Part shown: in pieces, positions 11,576 through 23,300 of the stretch
How the letters are laid out: every line of letters begins with the position of its first letter
Position numbering within the stretch: position 1 is the first letter of the stretch
Source of the DNA: Ceraceosorus guamensis
Lineage: Eukaryota; Basidiomycota; Exobasidiomycetes; Ceraceosorales; Ceraceosoraceae
Reading direction: 5' to 3'
NCBI RefSeq assembly: GCF_003144195.1
Contig: NW_020290033.1
Coordinates: 62,001 to 126,000 of the forward strand
Length of the DNA: 64,000 bases
Position numbers and translations under genes: made by a program
Notes under the pieces: model-generated
Told to the model about the DNA's origin: nothing
What the model saw: only the letters and a program-made list of their open reading frames with translations
The model's database searches: none

Positions 11576-13159
11576 ATGTCTCTCTCCAAGAAGCTGGCCA
11601 TCACCGATGTGGACCTGAAGGACAAGCGCGTCTTCATCCGCGTCGACTTCAACGTTCCCATGGACGGCAAGACCATCACCAACCCTCAACGTATCGTTGC
11701 TGCTCTGCCCACCATCAAGTACGCCATCGAAAAGCGTGAGTGCTCATCTTCTAAAGTCGTAGCTTGACAGGCTGCTAGCATGCTAAAGGCTATGCCCCTC
11801 ACCGTGCGACAGAGGCAAAGGCCATCATTCTTGCATCTCACTTGGGTAGACCAGATGGTAAGGTCACTCCCAAGTTCTCCCTCGCTCCCGTAGCAGACAA
11901 AGTCTCCGAATTGCTGGGCAAGCCAGTCGAGTTCCTGCACGACTCGGTGGGTGACCATGTGGAAGCGGCCGTCTCGAAGCTTTCCGGCGGACAAATTGCC
12001 CTCCTCGAGAATCTGCGATTCCACGTCGAAGAGGAGGGAAAGGGTGTCAACGAGGCCGGAGAAAAAGTCAAGGCGGATGCTGAGCAGGTCAAAGCTTTCA
12101 GATCCGGTCTGACCAAGTTGGCAGATGTTTACATCAACGACGCCTTCGGCACTGCTCATCGCGCGCACTCCTCCATGGTGGGCGTGGATCTGCCCACCCG
12201 AGCAAGCGGTTTCTTGATGAAGAAGGAGCTCGAATTCTTTGCTAAAGCTCTGGAGAGCCCCGAGAGACCATTTTTGGCCATTCTTGGTGGTGCAAAGGTG
12301 TCCGACAAGATTCAGTTGATTGAAAACATGCTAGACAAGGTCAACAAGCTCATCATCTGCGGAGGAATGGCGTTCACATTCAAAAAGACCCTGGACAATG
12401 TCAAGATTGGCAATTCTCTGTTCGACGAGCCAGGCTCTCAAAAGGTGGCTGGCCTCGTGGAAAAGGCAAAGAAGAACAATGTGGAATTGGTCTTCCCTGT
12501 GGATTACATTACTGCCGACAAGTTCGACAAGGACGCTCAGGTCGGTGCTGCTACGGACGAAGAAGGTATTCCGGACGGATGGATGGGTCTCGACGCTGGA
12601 CCCAAGAGCCAGCAGCTGTTCAAGGACGCCATCAAGAGCGCAAAGACCATTCTGTGGAATGGACCCGTGAGTCGAGCTCGCAGAGCTTGGGGCGAGCCAT
12701 ACTGACCTTCCCCTCTCATGCTCTTCAACCGCATAGGCCGGTGTGTTCGAATTTCCCAACTTTGCGAAGGGATCTAAAGCCATGCTTGACGCTTGCTTGG
12801 AAGCTGAGAAGTCTGGTGCGACTGTCATCGTCGGTGGTGGAGACACGTGGGTATCAATGTCTGGGTCGCTCGGTTGCAGATAACAGACTTGGAGTGGCGC
12901 GCACAAAGGTTACGCCTGTGCTGACCTTCTGTGCAACCACACCTTTCTTCTCAGAGCTACCGTTGTTGCGAACTACAAGGCCGAGGAAGGCATCAGCCAC
13001 GTCAGCACTGGCGGTGGTGCTTCTCTGTGAGTGTGACACTCTCCATCCCTTTCAAAAAGCCGCCGTCTGCTTGCTCACGAGGCTTTTGCACGCCCTCATC
13101 ACAGCGAGCTGCTCGAGGGCAAGGACCTGCCTGGTGTTTCCAACCTTGCTGAAAAGTGA
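11576..13159 (+). CDS. PGK1: Phosphoglycerate kinase
   Basis: Exons 11576-11735, 11813-12666, 12737-12846, 12955-13026 and 13105-13159, 416 aa, the same length as the yeast enzyme. It transfers phosphate between 1,3-bisphosphoglycerate and ADP in cytosolic glycolysis. Visible family marks are [10 protein letters not shown] near the N-terminus, [31 protein letters not shown] (substrate-binding basic patch), GGAKVSDKI (hinge/nucleotide region), KTILWNGP joining [12 protein letters not shown] across intron 2, [20 protein letters not shown] and the C-terminal [15 protein letters not shown]. All key residues seem present. Introns 70-108 nt, donors GTGAGT (three) and GTGGGT (intron 3). The many introns in so highly expressed a gene are normal for basidiomycetes. 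Confidence 0.98.
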
Positions 13160-13644
13160 GGCTGCCAACATGTACAACTGAGACAGACCCATGCGAACGC
13201 GCGTACAACGTGTTCAATCATCCATAGAAGCCCCGATTCGAAGCGCGAGTCTTTCTCGATGCAATCCGTTGGCGCATGGCTTGTATGCATGCGCACATGA
13301 AATTTGGTGTGCTGTAAAAGGCGCAATGACTAGGAATACTGGTACAGTTGATGATTGCGGTGGGAATGCGCGAGCTGGGGAGAACGCAAGGCGCGAAGTG
13401 AGAGTCATGCTTTTGATTAGGACATGCTTGCTGACGTCGAGGGCAGCAGCTCTCCGTTTCTAAAGACAACGCTGAGTGCAGACAGCAATACGCTGACGCT
13501 GGTCCAGTGTGCTGTTCAACAGAGCATCTGGAGGTCTTTAAGTACGTCGAGTAGCCGTGCTTGTGGTCTCGTGATGCAGCAATCAAGGTGCCGTGCAGCG
13601 GAAGGATCGACGAGTGAGGTTGAGCTACCAAAGCCACACACCAT
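13160..13644. other. Convergent intergenic region between PGK1 and the C11 gene
   Basis: 485 bp between two stop codons. It should hold both 3' ends. No coding frame, and no clear polyadenylation consensus beyond scattered A-rich patches. Confidence 0.5.
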
Positions 13645-14356
13645 TCATCCTTCTCGCCACTACGCGAAGACGTTGTGAGAATCGTGTATCAGTCAGCCTC
13701 GACTTCCTCGCGTTTCATCAGATGTTGGCCCCCTGTTCCCTTCCCTAACCCACGCGCTTGCGCAAAGACTCACCTGATGACCACATGTCCTCTCTGTGCA
13801 TCTATAGAATGTCGTCACTGCATCGCGAAGCACATTGTTGGTGGAAATAGACTCAGTCTTTGTCGCGTGGGCTGTTGTCTTCAAGCTGCACTCGCACTAC
13901 TACGACTTGAGCGACGGCACTCACTTGGCTCATCCGCTGATCTGATCTGAATCTGCAGGAAGAAAGCTTTGGGATTCTCGCATTTTGGACAAGGGGCTTT
14001 TGGATGAGATCGAAGCGTGCAAAGGTCGGAGGAGCAGACATTTGAGGCAGAGCGGCGGGGTCAGCTTCTACATGGGCACGTGATGGCCACACTACTCCGA
14101 GATTGATCAAAGCCCCCCTGCGCAGCGCAATGATGCATTCGCTCCCGAGCGACTCACCATCCGTAGCATCCACATTCTTCCAAGCATCTTCTCCACCCAT
14201 GATATCGTCCACCTGCTTACGTCTCAGCCTGACCCTCGTAGTCATTTGCTTGGTGATGGGAAATTCGTAAGGGCAAGTTTGGCAGGTCCATTTGTTTCCT
14301 TCTCCCTCGGTGCTTATCAACAGCCCGTTGGCACACGTAGGGCAGAATAACGACAT
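13645..14356 (-). CDS. RPC11: RNA polymerase III subunit C11 (TFIIS-like)
   Basis: Exons 14356-14158, 13996-13925, 13817-13774 and 13659-13645, 109 aa (yeast Rpc11 is 110). It has an N-terminal zinc ribbon (MSLFCPTCANGLL, then WTCQTCPYEFPIT), the EDAWKNVDATD linker and a C-terminal TFIIS-type zinc ribbon (CPKCENPKAFFLQIQIRSADEP, MTTFYRCTERTCGHQ, WREG). The acidic RSADEP turn carries the Asp-Glu pair that stimulates RNA cleavage in this family. C11 acts inside Pol III in transcript cleavage, termination and reinitiation of tRNA and 5S genes. The last coding exon is only 15 nt (WREG plus stop) after a 114-nt intron; it is supported by the conserved W-R end of the ribbon. Intron 1 acceptor (AAAAG) is the weakest junction. 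Confidence 0.94.
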
Positions 14357-15686
14357 CTTCCAATGAACGAGAGCGCTTGAATCGGCGCCCTGTTCTGTGC
14401 TACGCGCGAGTACGGGTGCAGTGGTCAAATTGTGAGGGTTGGCGCTGCAGCTCCGCTTCGAGACGGCGACGAGGTAAGGGAGAGAAGACCTGTAGCGTGT
14501 GTCTTACAAGTGGAGCGCAAAGGAGCAAAAGCCTGGCGGGATGCTGAGCGCCGACTGCGTCCAGTAACGTTAGGCCAACGAGGCGTGTGGGTGAGCCAAG
14601 TGAACGAAGTTCGCCGCGCATCCAATGATGACAGCAATCGACTCGTGAACCACAAAAGTCCTGCGTGGCAAGTCCTGCGTATGAGAGACCTGCAGAACAC
14701 GAAGTTTCAAGAACGGTCGAGCGTCACGTGACTGACTTTCCGCCACCCGCTCGACGGCTATTCCTCATTCGTGATTCACGGTTATCCTTGATTGCTTCGA
14801 CTTGTAAGCGAGTGTGGAGGTACGTGAAGTCTGTAGTGGCAAGTCTAAGAGATGCACGAAAGGTTGTTCATGAACGGCTGGTCACGAATGGAGGTGTTCG
14901 GTTGCGTAAGGAGCCCGGGGTAGAGCAGGTGATTTACTTTATTCAAGATTCTTGATTGACAGCTGCTGCAATGCGTCGGATACCGATCACGCGCTTCGAT
15001 CATGAGTCGGAGATTGCCCCTCCCTGACCGGCGCACAACTAAGAATGTACTGCGGGAGGCATCGACGACCACAGTATGCTTGATGGCGACGATTTCCCAT
15101 CCCCGACGGACGACGAGCCTCACCCTGCGAGAAGGGCTCTTTGCCAGCAGCCCACTTCTTGCACCAAGCCGTGCATAAGATGACCAGTGCCTAGCGGGAT
15201 TACTTGACAGTGCAAAGCAGAAGCGCAAGAGCTTGCGGGCAAGATGTCGCAGTAACACGCATGAACAGCAATTTGGCGGTGAGAGGTACAGTGAGCCGCA
15301 GTGTGCCTTATGAATTCGTGATCCTGTTCCGTAACATGGAGATCAGGGCCCAAAGGCCAGGAGAGGACTACACATTGAAGTGTATCGCAGATCCGCCAAT
15401 GTGTCGCCTTGCTCTGCCTTTGAATCTCTTTCTCTTTGCCTCTGCTTTGCTTCCTCCTTCTTTTCTTTGATGCATCCGTCTCCTCAGTTCTGTTTGTTAG
15501 CGACCCCGCTGGTCAACCTCTCACCATTCGAACGTCTACAGCATGATCAAATATTCTCGGTTGGATGCTCTACCAAGGTGCAAAATTCGTGATTCTTTTC
15601 CACGCCTGAAATCCACGTTTGACAAGGCATGTCAAAATCTCCTACAAAGAAGCGGGTCGGCATGCATTCAGAGTCTGTGACATCCG
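14357..15686. other. Intergenic region between the C11 and Utp18 genes, no gene seen
   Basis: About 1.3 kb containing several short frames (for example minus strand 14425-14700 and 14845-15258) with no ATG-led protein character. It holds the dispersed words ATTCGTGATT (14767-14776 and 15585-15594) and ATTCTTGATT (14948-14957), the last inside a longer ATTCAAGATTCTTGATT run. The C11-proximal part is presumably its promoter. Confidence 0.5.
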
Positions 15687-17997
15687 TCAAGCATTGTAGT
15701 GTGAAAGAGCATACAGGAGCACCTTGCCACGGCTGTTGGCCACAGCAAGGTACTCGGAAGCGTTGGAAAAGGCTAAATCGGTCACGTGTCCCAAAGGAGT
15801 GCTGGAAGTTGGCCAATTCGAAAAGGCGGTCAGGGTAGGAGCGTGCACCTAAGAGAGAGGGGATTCGGATCGAGACTGTCAGTGTGGCTTCAATGAAACC
15901 GCCTAAGCGCGCATCACGGCGACACTCACTAGCCTCAGAGCATCCTTGACGCTCCTGCTTGCTAAGGCCAATACTGATCCATCGTGGTTCCACTTCATGC
16001 TAGTGATGCTAGTCTTGAGGTTTTCGATGGTCTTTCTGGCCGACACGGTGCCAATGTGCGCCGCATCATCCTGCATCTTATCCGCCTTTGCAAGTTCTTT
16101 GTCATAGATAGATACGACGCCTCCTTCGCTTCCAGCTGCCCAGAGCGTGGCGTCGCAGTTTCCTTCGAGCCCTTTGGGAGCAAACAGGTCCACATCCCTC
16201 CTTTCCACTTGCGCCCTCATACTTCTCACGTCCCACACGTGCACCGTGCCGCCCTGGTTTAGCGTCAATAATCGATTGCCTCCGGCGCTCGGGCTCTGAT
16301 CCCACGACATGCCACACACGGCAGAGTTGGATCTCAGCGTGGACGCCAGACCCGCCCCTCCTCCTCCAGCCGCCCCTCCTCCGGACGATCCAGATCCCCA
16401 GTCCAGCAGATGAATAGCACCTCTTCTTCCTCCAACGGCCAACAGTCTGCCACTGCCACCTGTTGCACGATCGGGTTGGAATCTAGCAAAACTGAGATCT
16501 CGTTCAGCGCAATCCGCATCGCTGTGTGCTCCACCACCTCTCCATGGTGTCGATCGAATCGATCTTCCAGATTGGAGATCGTATGCATAGAGGTAGGGCC
16601 GTGGGCCCGCGAGCAAGATGCTGCTGCCGCTAGGATGAAAAGAAGCACGTGTCAAGGGTAGCGATGGAACAGATACGGACTGCAAGAGCGGATTTGTCGT
16701 GCCGTCAATCTGAACGAGATAGCAGAGAACTGACGTCTTAGCCTAGAAGATACAAGTCGCAACCACTGCTATGTCTCACCTCAAAGAGCCTGACTATTCT
16801 GTCTCTGCTTGCAGTGAGCATCAACCTGGTCCTCGTCGAGGGGTGCCAATCGATGCACTCGATGCCAGCCAGAGCTGCTGCTCCATCCTGTCCCGCAGAA
16901 GAAGTCACCACCTGATTCGCATCCCTAGCTCTTCGCAGCTGAATCTTCTCCCGGGGGAGAGGTGCTTGCTTGGTCTGCTTGGTGGGCCTAACCAGCGTCC
17001 CAGCTTTCGAAAGTAGAGAGGACAAACCTGCATTCGTGGCGTTGTTGGAAGCGCTTGCAGCGGACTTTGCCCACGCTGGTCGAGGATGTAAACGCTCGTA
17101 CCTGCAATGATATAGGCCAAGCGAAATCGGGTCAGACACAATGCCACTTGCCCTGCCTCGATCGGCAATTTGCTCGCAGTCTCAGGCATTGGGCGGGCTC
17201 AAGCGAGGTTCCCAAAGCTCGAGTCTGGCGACTGCTGATGAGGTTACACTCACATCTCTCGAAGTCTCCTCTCGTACTCCACGCCGGAGACGTGCGTCTC
17301 ATCAGGATCATTTCGCAACTTCCTCAGCCTCTTTGTCCCGACGAAAGAGCCATCCATAGCGCGAGCAGATGGGCCCGCCAGCGCCACCTGTAGTGATGAG
17401 AGTGCCGAGTCAGTCCAGGCAGGTCGCCGAGTCGTCGTTGGAAGTATCCGAGGATCTGATTCTTCGCCTTCATCTGCAGAGTCCGAGTCTGCCTGAAGTG
17501 CGCCCCCTTCTTTTGCTTCATGATCGGACTCGCCGAGCGCGGCATCATCCTCAAGCTCTGTAGCCTCGGTATGGTCGTCGTCATCATCGCTGAAGTCTTC
17601 GCTGCCCTTTTCCTCCTCCTCAATTTCACTTTCGCTTCCCACGCCTTCAATCGTAAAGAGCTGCGAAATGGGCCGAGGGTCAATGAGCATCGCTCGAGCC
17701 CACGCATGGTCTACCACTCACATCCTCATCCAAGACATGTTCCCTGCCCGTCTCCTTCTGCTCCAGCGCATCAAGCCTTCGCCTCTTTCGTTCATCTTGG
17801 CGCCCATCATTCGCAGCAGGCGTGCCAAAGAGGGAGCTCGCTAATCTGCTCTCCTCGGCGGTAGCTGGCAAACCTGCGCGTTTGGAAGGTCGTAATTTGA
17901 GAGCAGCGCTAGGACGAGAGGATGATTCGAGCGCCGAGATTTCATCTTGTGCTTCGGGCGACGTCGAAGGCCCTGCGACCTTGGAGCGCTTCGGCAT
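15687..17997 (-). CDS. UTP18: Utp18, WD40 protein of the U3 snoRNP / SSU processome
   Basis: Exons 17997-17722, 17660-17254, 17101-16780, 16709-15930 and 15848-15687, 648 aa. The N-terminus (1 to about 210) is charged and disordered, with acidic runs (ESEIEEEEKGSEDFSDDDDD). A conserved YERLHPRPAWA motif follows, then a WD40 propeller (about residues 270-648), with blocks such as ECIDWHPSTRTRLMLTASRD, VSVPSLPLTRASFHPSGS, SVYDK-like repeats and a last blade LGHVTDLAFSNASEYLAVANSRGKVLLY. The order of the GTTNPLLQSVSVPSLPLTRASFHP region is diagnostic for Utp18, which acts in the nucleolus in early 18S pre-rRNA processing as part of UTP-B. All four donors are GTGAGT/GTGAGA. Divergent from the COA1-like gene. 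Confidence 0.91.
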
Positions 17998-18647
17998 GGC
18001 TTTGCGGCAAAGAGGAGGCTTTTCTTCGGAAGTACGCTATGCGGAACGCTTCGAGCAGCTGTCAATGTCGGGTGCGAGGCAGTGATGGGGTCCAAAGATG
18101 AGTTGTGCAGCTTTGGAATTTTGACTGATCAATATTTGGGAATCACGAATGCGGAATCGTCATCGAAGCCACTTCGATCCACAATCCATCCGTTGAGTCG
18201 TGAGTCAGGAGTGTGATTTCATGTAGAGAGCCGGAAGTGTGAGTACTCAAATTCCTTCTCTGTCTGCAAAGTCAGTTTCCCTTGCGCATCACTCACGACT
18301 TTTTTCTCGCTTGCGCGCGAATGACTGGCCCGGGGCAGTCACGTGACATGCTACCGGAGCGTCGTCCACCGCCCGCGCGCAAAACATCCAAATGTGTGGT
18401 CACTCGTTGCATGGCGGTGGAGGTGCACAATTTGAGCTGGTTGGGCTGCGTGTGTGCTAAGCAGAGACAATCTTCTGACTGACTGTTCACTTGGCTACAG
18501 CAACCGGATCGGTGTTCACCTCAATTTGGCAAGTGTCAAGGTCCTGCGGATTTGGTGCACCCCACCTCCACGAAGCAAGCAGCGGGCGTTAAGAGGATCC
18601 GGGCTTAGTGCATACAGCCTTCCTCACAACTGTGACCTGCCGTGAAG
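17998..18647. promoter_or_regulatory. Divergent promoter region of UTP18 and the COA1-like gene
   Basis: 650 bp between two start codons. The word AATCACGAAT sits at 18141-18150, 144 bp upstream of the UTP18 ATG. A TGATTTCATG patch and a CACGTG-like site (cagtcacgtgacat, about 18336-18349) are present. CACGTG is the core site of bHLH factors; its function here is unknown. Confidence 0.5.
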
Positions 18648-19652
18648 ATGTCATCTGTGTTCCCCATTCAGGGTGCATTCGCTGCTCTAGCAGCGCCTCT
18701 GCGAGCTTACGGACAACCCTTGCGGCCTCAGGGCATGTACCAGCTACGTCGTCTTCATTCTCGGTCCACTTTTCACGGGTTGGATAGCATGACAGTCCGA
18801 GCTCGCGTTGATGCTGCCAGCGCGCTAAGCCTGGGCAAGAACTTCCGCCGTCTGGATACTAGGGCCGATCAGAAGGGCTTCGCCTCAAGCTCAACCCAAT
18901 ACTACCCTTCGCAGACGCGACATCGATCACAAAGGCTAGCAACGGACGCCTCACGTCCCTATGCCTCTCCTCGTTCTTTGCCGTCCCTACCTTCCACCTC
19001 CAGTCGTGTGCTCTTCGCCCTAGGTCTAGGTACAGCAATTCTCTCCTCCTGGGCGCTCTTCACAGCACACGCAACCAACAAGGAACGACTGAGCAGCAGT
19101 GTTTTAAGAGCTGCGCTGGATCAGGCAAAGGAGAATGTCTCGCTCAGAAAGAGGTTGGGCGTGGGAAAGATCGCTAGTCTGGATGAAGTGGATGCTGATT
19201 TAGGAGACGTTAAATTGGTCAGAAGCTCCTGGTTGCTGGGCGATGCTTGGGTGGGAGGTGGTGTGAGTGCGAGTCAATGTCATCCGCCCTGCAAACACGT
19301 CTCTGTTCGCCCGTTGATTATTGACACCTTTATCATCTCTTCTGGTGCTAATTTCCAGATCAATATGATGCAAGGCCGGATAGACATTAACTTTCAGGTC
19401 AAAGGACCTTCTGGTGAGCTCCGCGTTCTTCAATCTCGACCTGAAATCTCTGCTCTCCGCTCATACCTTCTCACTCTTCTTCTCACCCGCTCAGAGGAGA
19501 CTGCAACGATCTACTTCAAATCCTACAGACCTTCTCAAGAGAAGCTCTTTGTGATTCAAAGGTTTGAAGCGGTACTGGACAAGAGTGGAGAGGTGATTCC
19601 GCTCAGTGGCAGAGTGGGCGGAGGTAGCAAAGGAATCACAGCTGGCATCTAA
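18648..19652 (+). CDS. COA1-like mitochondrial cytochrome oxidase assembly protein
   Basis: Exons 18648-19262 and 19359-19652, 302 aa. The first ATG of the frame is at 18648. The N-terminal ~110 residues are Arg/Ser-rich and poor in acidic residues, as in a mitochondrial targeting sequence. One membrane segment follows (VLFALGLGTAILSSWALF, about residues 125-142). The C-terminal half matches the Coa1 domain: GDAWVGGG then INMMQGRIDINFQVKGPSG, then strands ending EKLFVIQRFEAVLDKSGEVIPL. Yeast Coa1 sits in the inner membrane and helps early maturation of Cox1 with Shy1 and Mss51. The intron (96 nt, GTGAGT...TTTCCAG) is a multiple of three and has no in-frame stop, so retention would insert 32 residues. 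Family match is by short motifs, hence moderate confidence in the name. Confidence 0.78.
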   Translation: MSSVFPIQGAFAALAAPLRAYGQPLRPQGMYQLRRLHSRSTFHGLDSMTVRARVDAASALSLGKNFRRLDTRADQKGFASSSTQYYPSQTRHRSQRLATDASRPYASPRSLPSLPSTSSRVLFALGLGTAILSSWALFTAHATNKERLSSSVLRAALDQAKENVSLRKRLGVGKIASLDEVDADLGDVKLVRSSWLLGDAWVGGGVSASQCHPPCKHVSVRPLIIDTFIISSGANFQINMMQGRIDINFQVKGPSGELRVLQSRPEISALRSYLLTLLLTRSEETATIYFKSYRPSQEKLFVIQRFEAVLDKSGEVIPLSGRVGGGSKGITAGI

Positions 19653-20313
19653 GGCTTTCGCTGTACGCGTCCATGCGCGCAATGTCCATAGCTGCTCTCA
19701 AGCTCACAGGTCAAGATGTCAATTCATATTCTGAAGAGCTGCATGCGGCCTTGCTTGTTCACTGGCGGTCTGGCAGGTGACGACGGGGTGCACATTACCA
19801 GCATCAGGAAGCGTTTGGGTGCATGCTGCGACGTCTGGACCAAGCTTTCACAACTCCACACAAGTGTCTATCAGACGACTGGCCAGGCCTCCCCCTCTCC
19901 TTGAGAGGCCTAGCGACTCGACCGGCGAGCGGTGTGATAGGAGGTCGTCCACGATTCGAGAATCGCAGGTCCCACAATAGGTCAAGGTAGTGCCAGTAAT
20001 GAGTCTGTCCTCGCTTCTACGCAGCTTCAGACCAGAGCGAGATGCTTTATGACACCAAAGAGCCATGGCATTCTTCTACTGCGGCATCATGGCAGAGGAT
20101 ACATGGATACATGCGTGGCCAAGGAGATGCTGCACAGTCAAAACCGAGGAAATGTCGCTTTTTGCATACGAGAGAAGATATACGAGAGAAAAGGATACTG
20201 TGCACATGAAGCAAAAGGTTTCCACGAAACAAAGGCGGAAGAATGTCGAAGAGATGCATGCAGTCCAGTGTCACAGGCTCGTCCGTGCCGGGATTGACAC
20301 ATCCTGATGGCAG
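19653..20313. other. Convergent intergenic region, no gene seen
   Basis: About 660 bp between the stops of the COA1-like gene and the histidine kinase. It should contain both 3' ends. Only short frames, no repeats of note. Confidence 0.5.
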
Positions 20314-23300
20314 TTACGGGCCGTACACAGCGTCGGGCATGGGCGAGTCGCCGTCCGCATCGACTTGTTGGTCCGTAATATGAGGCAGAGTGTCGCTAGA
20401 AATATCTCCGGCCGCTTGCGCGTGCGCCTGGGCAAGTAGTTGCTCAAGTTGTTCCCCCTCCGAATTCTCCATCGCCGCTTCCAGCCTGGGCTCGCTAGCC
20501 AGTCCAGCCACAGCTTTCAGCACTTCGCCTTCCAAATCTCTTCCCATTCCTCCTTGTTCGCGGCTTGAGCGACGGACCATTCGCGGCACCCCTGGCGGCG
20601 CTGCTTGCTGGTACGACTTGGCGCCTGTCATCTTGGCATAAGAGAGCGACTCTTCGCTAGTTGTGGAGCTGGGGTTGTGCGAGTGGCTTCTCGACCCTAG
20701 AGGTGGTCGTTTCAACCTCACGCTCGGCGATCCTTCGTCGGACGCGCGCCGAGCGGCCAAGAGCTCTGCTGCCGTGGTCAAAGCATCTGAGGTGTTCACT
20801 TTGAGAGTGCGTTGAACTTGACTGACAGTGCTGCTCGGGGAAAGACCCGGTGACTTGCCCGTGGCGCCCAGAGCCGTCGTGTCTTCCTGGCTTCGTGGCG
20901 AGGGTCCAACATCCAGCGAAGCTTGTATGGCTTGTGAGCTCAGAGGCGCGCTGGTGCCCAAGGCCGCAGACACTGCCGCCGCCGTCACGGGAGACGCGTC
21001 CTCGGGCGTAGGCGACAAAGGAGGATTCGAATACCTCGAAAGGCTTTGGCGGGCGTCCTGATCGTAGAGCCATCTGCACAACGTAGACTCCAACAGAGGA
21101 CGCTTCACAGGCTGCGCTCAGAAGTGGACATGCGAGTAATGTCAGTGTCAATCATAGCGGCGCGAGTGACGACAAATAAGGTGCGCCTCGCAAGATCCCG
21201 GCCTACAGCGCACCTTGGAGATGTAGTCATTCATTCCAGCTTCCAGCGCTCGCTCTCGATCGCCTTTGATAGCAGAAGCGGTCAAAGCAATGACCGGCAA
21301 ACTTCTCGTGTCGGTATTCTGTGAAGCTCGAATAAGTCGCGTTGCTTCATACCCGTCCATCTGTGGAGCACGATAACCGTCAGAGGGAATTTACAACGTC
21401 CAATGTGTCTCTGCTCACCTCTGGCATTTGACAGTCCATGAGCACTGAGATAGACGACCGGCCAGGGGATCAGCTCAAAGGTACATGAACGCTTGCACCT
21501 CTTGAGCGTCTTACCTGCATCGTACGTGTTACGGCCCAACTCGTCAAGGGCAAGCTTGCCGTTCTCAGCCGTCCGACAGCTGAAGCCCATCTTGCGAAGG
21601 TTCTTGCTCGCGATTTGCGCATTGACCAAATTGTCCTCTGCGATGAGGATCCAAATGTCCTTGCGTGGCCGCGACAAAGGATTGCGCTCAAGTCCTGGCA
21701 TGCCCACGTTGCCGGCTGCCGAATCGGCTAGCACTTTCGCAGACGTCTTCTCATCCATGTCGCTGATGGAAGGTTCTTTGGCCTTTAGGAAGGGTACCCA
21801 GAACCATGCGTGGGATCCCTGCCCCTCAACCGAGTTCAGCCCGATCTTGCCGTGCATGAGCTCGACGAGATTCTTGGAAATGCTCAAGCCCAGACCAGTG
21901 CCTCCGAATCGTCTAGCAGTGGAAGGATCTGCTTGACTGAAGGGTTGAAAGAGGCGAGATAGAACTTCGGTCGAAATGCCGCAACCTGTATCGCGCACAT
22001 CAAATCGCACAGTGAGGTGCTCAGCGTCTTCCTTGACCTCTGCAACATCCAAGGAGATGTATCCTTCCGACGTGAACTTGATAGCGTTGGTGAGAATGTT
22101 TGTGATGACTTGACGCAGGCGACCAGCGTCACCAAGCAGCATACCCTTGTAGCCCAATCTGACGGAGTCCCGGAAATCTAGCCCTTTCTTTTGCGTAGCA
22201 AAGCTCAACATCCGTTTTTGATCCCGCAAAACGACCTCCAAATTGAACGGAGCTCTTTCCACGTCTAATTTGCCTATCTCGACCTTTGAAAAGTCGAGCA
22301 CATCGTTGATGACCGTCAGTAGGCCTTCCGCCGATCTTTGAATCGTCTCTGCATAGTCACGCTGCTGAGTCGTGAGCTTCTCGTCCAGCAGCAGCTCGGA
22401 CAGACCAATTACACCAGCAATGGGAGTGCGAATCTCGTGAGACATGTTCGCCAAAAATTCCGACTTTAATCGGCTCGCTTCCCTAGCCGCGCCTTCAGCT
22501 GCCAGTGCGCGGGACTTTTCGATCAAGCTTTCCTCCATCCTGATCTGAGCTCGCTTGCGCTCCGTAATGTCCATCGACGATCCAACGACTCCTATGATCT
22601 CACTCTCATAGGTTTCTGTGGGCAAGCCTGCGATCGGTGCCTCTGGGTCAGAGGCTCGCAGAGGATTGTAGCTCGTTCTAAAGTGCCGCCCTTCGATTTC
22701 CATCTCTTCGACAACGGATTCGCCGGCTAGCGCCTTCTGGATGGCCAATCTGATTTCGACGGAGTTCCAGACATCGTAGACGCTGCGCCCGATCATCGAA
22801 TGGCGATATCTGCTGTTGCTGCTGTTGCTATTGCTGTTGCTGTTACTATTGCTGGAGGCTTGCATCTGCATGCCGTCTTCGCTCGCGCGATCTGCTTGGC
22901 TCGTACTCACGTCGCGCTCAGAGCCCATTGGTGTGGTGGGCGCCATGAGCTTGAGCTGACGCACGCCTGGACCTTCAGCCACAGTTACGACTCCTTCTCT
23001 ATCTATCGCCCAGAGGGTCATGGCGGCCTGATTGATGACGCTTTCCAGCTGAGTCTGGGCCTGGCGACTTGCAGCAAGGGCCTCTACCTGATCGTGGATG
23101 TCCGTACAAGAGCCAGCCCAGCCCTTTTGAGAAGACATTGCGAGTGAGTCCTGCTCCCGAGTGTTCTTACGCGACCAGACTCACTTTGATAGCACCAGTA
23201 CGCGCATCACGGAACGGGCGTGCTCGACCCAAGAACCATCTGTACACGCCATCCTTTCTCTTGCACCGGTAAGCTGTCTCATACTGTTCCCCAGTTCGCA

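Noticed and set aside
14425-15258. Minus-strand frames between the C11 and UTP18 genes
   Set aside because: Arg/Ser-rich translations without ATG context, motif or splice continuity.
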